This document shows positions 35,608-37,586 of a stretch of 37,586 nucleotides of DNA, in pieces. This DNA is from Deltaproteobacteria bacterium (GTDB lineage: Bacteria > Desulfobacterota > Desulfuromonadia > Geobacterales > JAJYBI01). Each line of letters opens with the position of its first letter. The stretch's first letter is position 1. Under the pieces are notes generated by a model. That model had not been told where the DNA came from. It was given only the letters and a program-made list of their open reading frames with translations, and made no database searches. The position numbers and the translations under genes were made by a program. The stretch spans positions 1 through 37,586 of the forward strand of contig JAJYBI010000034.1 in NCBI GenBank assembly GCA_021779095.1, read 5' to 3'.

Positions 35608-35843
35608 ATCCTGACCTCCCGTCATGCGATCTGCTCCGGCATAAGGGACAGATGCAATTCACAAGCCAATAATTTCAAAACAGTAACAATCGTATTTCTG
35701 AAATAATTACGCAATGTTGCTCGCATCTTACCATTACAGGCAGCTCACACCGCAGAAGAGGTCCGGTCTTCGGCGACGTATTTCTGCCTTATGACGACAA
35801 AGTGTCACAAAAAACGACAGGTACGCGATCATGACGGTACGTA

Positions 35844-37586
35844 TCACCGGGAGACGGTGTCGGCAATCTGACGGGCACGCCGGAGCTCGTCCTCGCGGCT
35901 GGTCAGTTCGCCGTCCAGCTGTTCTGCCAGCAGGAGATCAAGAATGGTACGGTAGACGGGGCCGGGAGCGATCCCCATGGCGAGCAGGTCGTCACCGGTG
36001 ATGAGACAGTGAACGTCCTGCAGCGTCGTCACGTAGAGCGAAATGCATCTCCGGATCTCCTCCCGATGGGCGCGGGACATGAGGTGTATGACGACCTCGG
36101 ACGGCAGCTCCTTCAGAAGTCCATGGATGGTGCTGTTCATGATCCGCTGCTGTTTGCGAGTAAGCTCGTCCAGCCGCTCCAGGGCCCCATACCCCGCCCG
36201 CCGCGCATCGTGGAGGGTATGCCGGTAGTGCTCGCTCACCGCCAGCCGCGAGCAGGTCTCCAGAAAGGCGGCGTCCGCCAGATGAGAGCAGAGGGAGAGG
36301 AAGTAAACGACCCACTTCTCCGCCGGTCTGCCGGTGTAGAGGAGTTCGTACCAGGAGAGCATCTCACGGGTATCGTCCAGCACCCGCCGGACCTCGTCGT
36401 TCAGGTGAATATCCGGGTGTATGTACCGCAGAAGCCCCAGGGAGGACATCCGCTCCACGGAACGGGCCGGGTCCTTTTCCCGCAGGATCAGCACCAGTTC
36501 GTTCAGGAGCCGCCGTCCCCCCAGCTTTTTCAGAAACTCCATCCGCACCGCGTTCCGGATGAGGTGTTCCGTATGGGGGGCGATCTGGAAGCCGAGCCGT
36601 TGCTCGAACCGGACCGCCCGAAAGACGCGGGTAGGGTCCTCCACGAACGAGAGGTTGTGCAGGACGCGGATGGAGCGGTTCTGCAGGTCGCGCTGGGCGC
36701 CGAAGTAGTCGACGAGGGTGCCGAATGCGCCGAGATTGAGACGGACCGCCAAGGTGTTGATGGTGAAATCCCGCCGGTACAGGTCCATCTTCAGGGATGA
36801 CCGCTCCACCACCGGCAGCGCCCCGGGATTCTCGTAGTACTCCAGCCGGGTACTCGCCACATCGACCTTGCACCCGTCGTGGAATATGAGCACCGCCGTG
36901 CCGAACGCCTCGTGACTCTTCGTCCGGCAGCCGTGGCGCCGGGCGAACTCCTCGGCAAACAGGATACCATCCCCCTCCACCGTCACATCGATGTCGAACG
37001 TCTCCGATCCCAGGAGGAGATCACGCACGAACCCGCCGACGGCATACACCGGCAGCTCCAGCTCGTCGCCAACGCGCCCCAGGTCACGCAACAGTGCCAC
37101 GATTCGCCGCGACAGGAACTTCATCATCCGCCCCTCGATCTCGCGCCTGCGCACGGCGACGTCGTCCCGGGCCATGTCGAACGCCGGCAGCTCCTCGTCG
37201 CAGGTGTCGGGGTGCATCAGCTGCAACAGATCGGTGCGGGTTACGGCACCCACCAGCCGGCCGTCGTCGATGACCGGTACAAACCGGCGGTTGTGGGTCA
37301 CGAAATAGTCGCGGATGCGATTGATGGGGGTCGCGGGGGTCGCACGCATGAATTCGGTGTGCATGTAGTCGCTCACCGGCACACTCCCCAGACCGTGATA
37401 GAGCGCCTTTTCGACGATATTGCGGGACACGATCCCGACAACAGACGTACCCTCCACGACCGGCATGGCGTTGATGTTGTAGCGGGTCAGCTGTTCCCGC
37501 GCCTCGGCGATGGTCGCATCGACGGCGATGGTCTTCACCGGGACGGACATGATGTCTGAGGCAAAGCGGACCGGGTTCACCCGGCG
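35844..37586 (-). CDS. CBS-domain tRNA nucleotidyltransferase / poly(A) polymerase-like protein, 5' end beyond window
   Basis: 578 residues are visible from a GTG at 37580, and the frame stays open to the window edge (Arg-Arg-Val-Asn), so the protein very likely begins outside. Two CBS domains (about 8-60, ASDIMSVPVKTIAVD; about 70-122, SDYMHTEFMRATP) precede a class II nucleotidyltransferase head: AVGGFVRDLLLG and DIDVTVEGDG carry the metal-binding acidic pair. Further motifs are RRDFTINTLAV and EDPTRVFRAVRFEQRLGF, typical of CCA-adding enzymes. In Geobacter relatives such proteins carry an N-terminal DHH/DHHA1 phosphoesterase domain, which would lie to the right. It adds or repairs tRNA 3' ends, perhaps tuned by adenine nucleotides. 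Confidence 0.87.
   Translation of the reverse strand, partial: RRVNPVRFASDIMSVPVKTIAVDATIAEAREQLTRYNINAMPVVEGTSVVGIVSRNIVEKALYHGLGSVPVSDYMHTEFMRATPATPINRIRDYFVTHNRRFVPVIDDGRLVGAVTRTDLLQLMHPDTCDEELPAFDMARDDVAVRRREIEGRMMKFLSRRIVALLRDLGRVGDELELPVYAVGGFVRDLLLGSETFDIDVTVEGDGILFAEEFARRHGCRTKSHEAFGTAVLIFHDGCKVDVASTRLEYYENPGALPVVERSSLKMDLYRRDFTINTLAVRLNLGAFGTLVDYFGAQRDLQNRSIRVLHNLSFVEDPTRVFRAVRFEQRLGFQIAPHTEHLIRNAVRMEFLKKLGGRRLLNELVLILREKDPARSVERMSSLGLLRYIHPDIHLNDEVRRVLDDTREMLSWYELLYTGRPAEKWVVYFLSLCSHLADAAFLETCSRLAVSEHYRHTLHDARRAGYGALERLDELTRKQQRIMNSTIHGLLKELPSEVVIHLMSRAHREEIRRCISLYVTTLQDVHCLITGDDLLAMGIAPGPVYRTILDLLLAEQLDGELTSREDELRRARQIADTVSR

Overview
The window is GC-rich chromosomal DNA, densely packed with genes. 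It most resembles a delta-proteobacterium of the Geobacter group (Desulfuromonadia). This is an inference from gene content and style: a liv operon ending in a CBS-domain gene, a selenium-metabolism-type LysR regulator, a tRNA nucleotidyltransferase fused to CBS domains, many small secreted orphan proteins, and G/C-run palindromes between genes. No rRNA, tRNA, CRISPR array, intact insertion sequence or phage gene was seen.

Layout. 1-2600: a fold-back repeat, a secreted transglutaminase-like protein (minus), a LysR regulator (plus) and the wreck of an NtrC-type response regulator. 2653-4494: a UbiD-family decarboxylase (minus). 4722-10902: a branched-chain amino acid type ABC importer operon (binding protein, LivH, LivM, LivG, LivF, CBS protein) behind a textbook sigma-54 promoter. 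10909-15893 (minus): a five-gene tight operon with a HlyD-type adaptor, a MacB/LolD-type ATPase, two FtsX/MacB-type permeases and a two-helix membrane protein. 16054-18759 (minus): superoxide dismutase, a DUF503 protein and asparaginyl-tRNA synthetase. 18911-24171: small envelope and stress genes (thioredoxin-fold protein, YtxH protein, P-loop/DRTGG protein with a duplicated fragment, MscS channel, ankyrin protein, small secreted proteins). 24172-27063: a 963-residue secreted protein built of eight repeats. 27104-29596 (minus): a ligase-ACP-acyltransferase fusion. 29786-32863: bioB-bioD-bioA behind a BirA-type operator. 32889-35607 (minus): an M6 metalloprotease and a small membrane-associated protein. 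35844 to the right edge: a CBS/tRNA nucleotidyltransferase gene, cut by the window end.

The most unusual object is the LivH permease. Its fold is interrupted in frame, in a loop predicted to face the periplasm, by about 225 residues containing four TPR-like repeats at an exact 44-residue period. This would place a protein-interaction solenoid beside the docking site of the substrate-binding protein. Other items worth a second look are a C-terminal module shared by two otherwise unrelated secreted proteins (26812-27063 and 32889-33158), a 91-bp gene fragment duplicated with only two differences, both synonymous, and a set of palindromic elements placed at cistron boundaries inside the liv operon.

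How genes work together: the liv genes form one importer, with the CBS protein as a possible nucleotide sensor. The minus-strand HlyD/ATPase/permease set forms one MacB-like export or lipoprotein-handling complex. bioB, bioD and bioA catalyse three of the last four steps of biotin synthesis, with bioF lying elsewhere.
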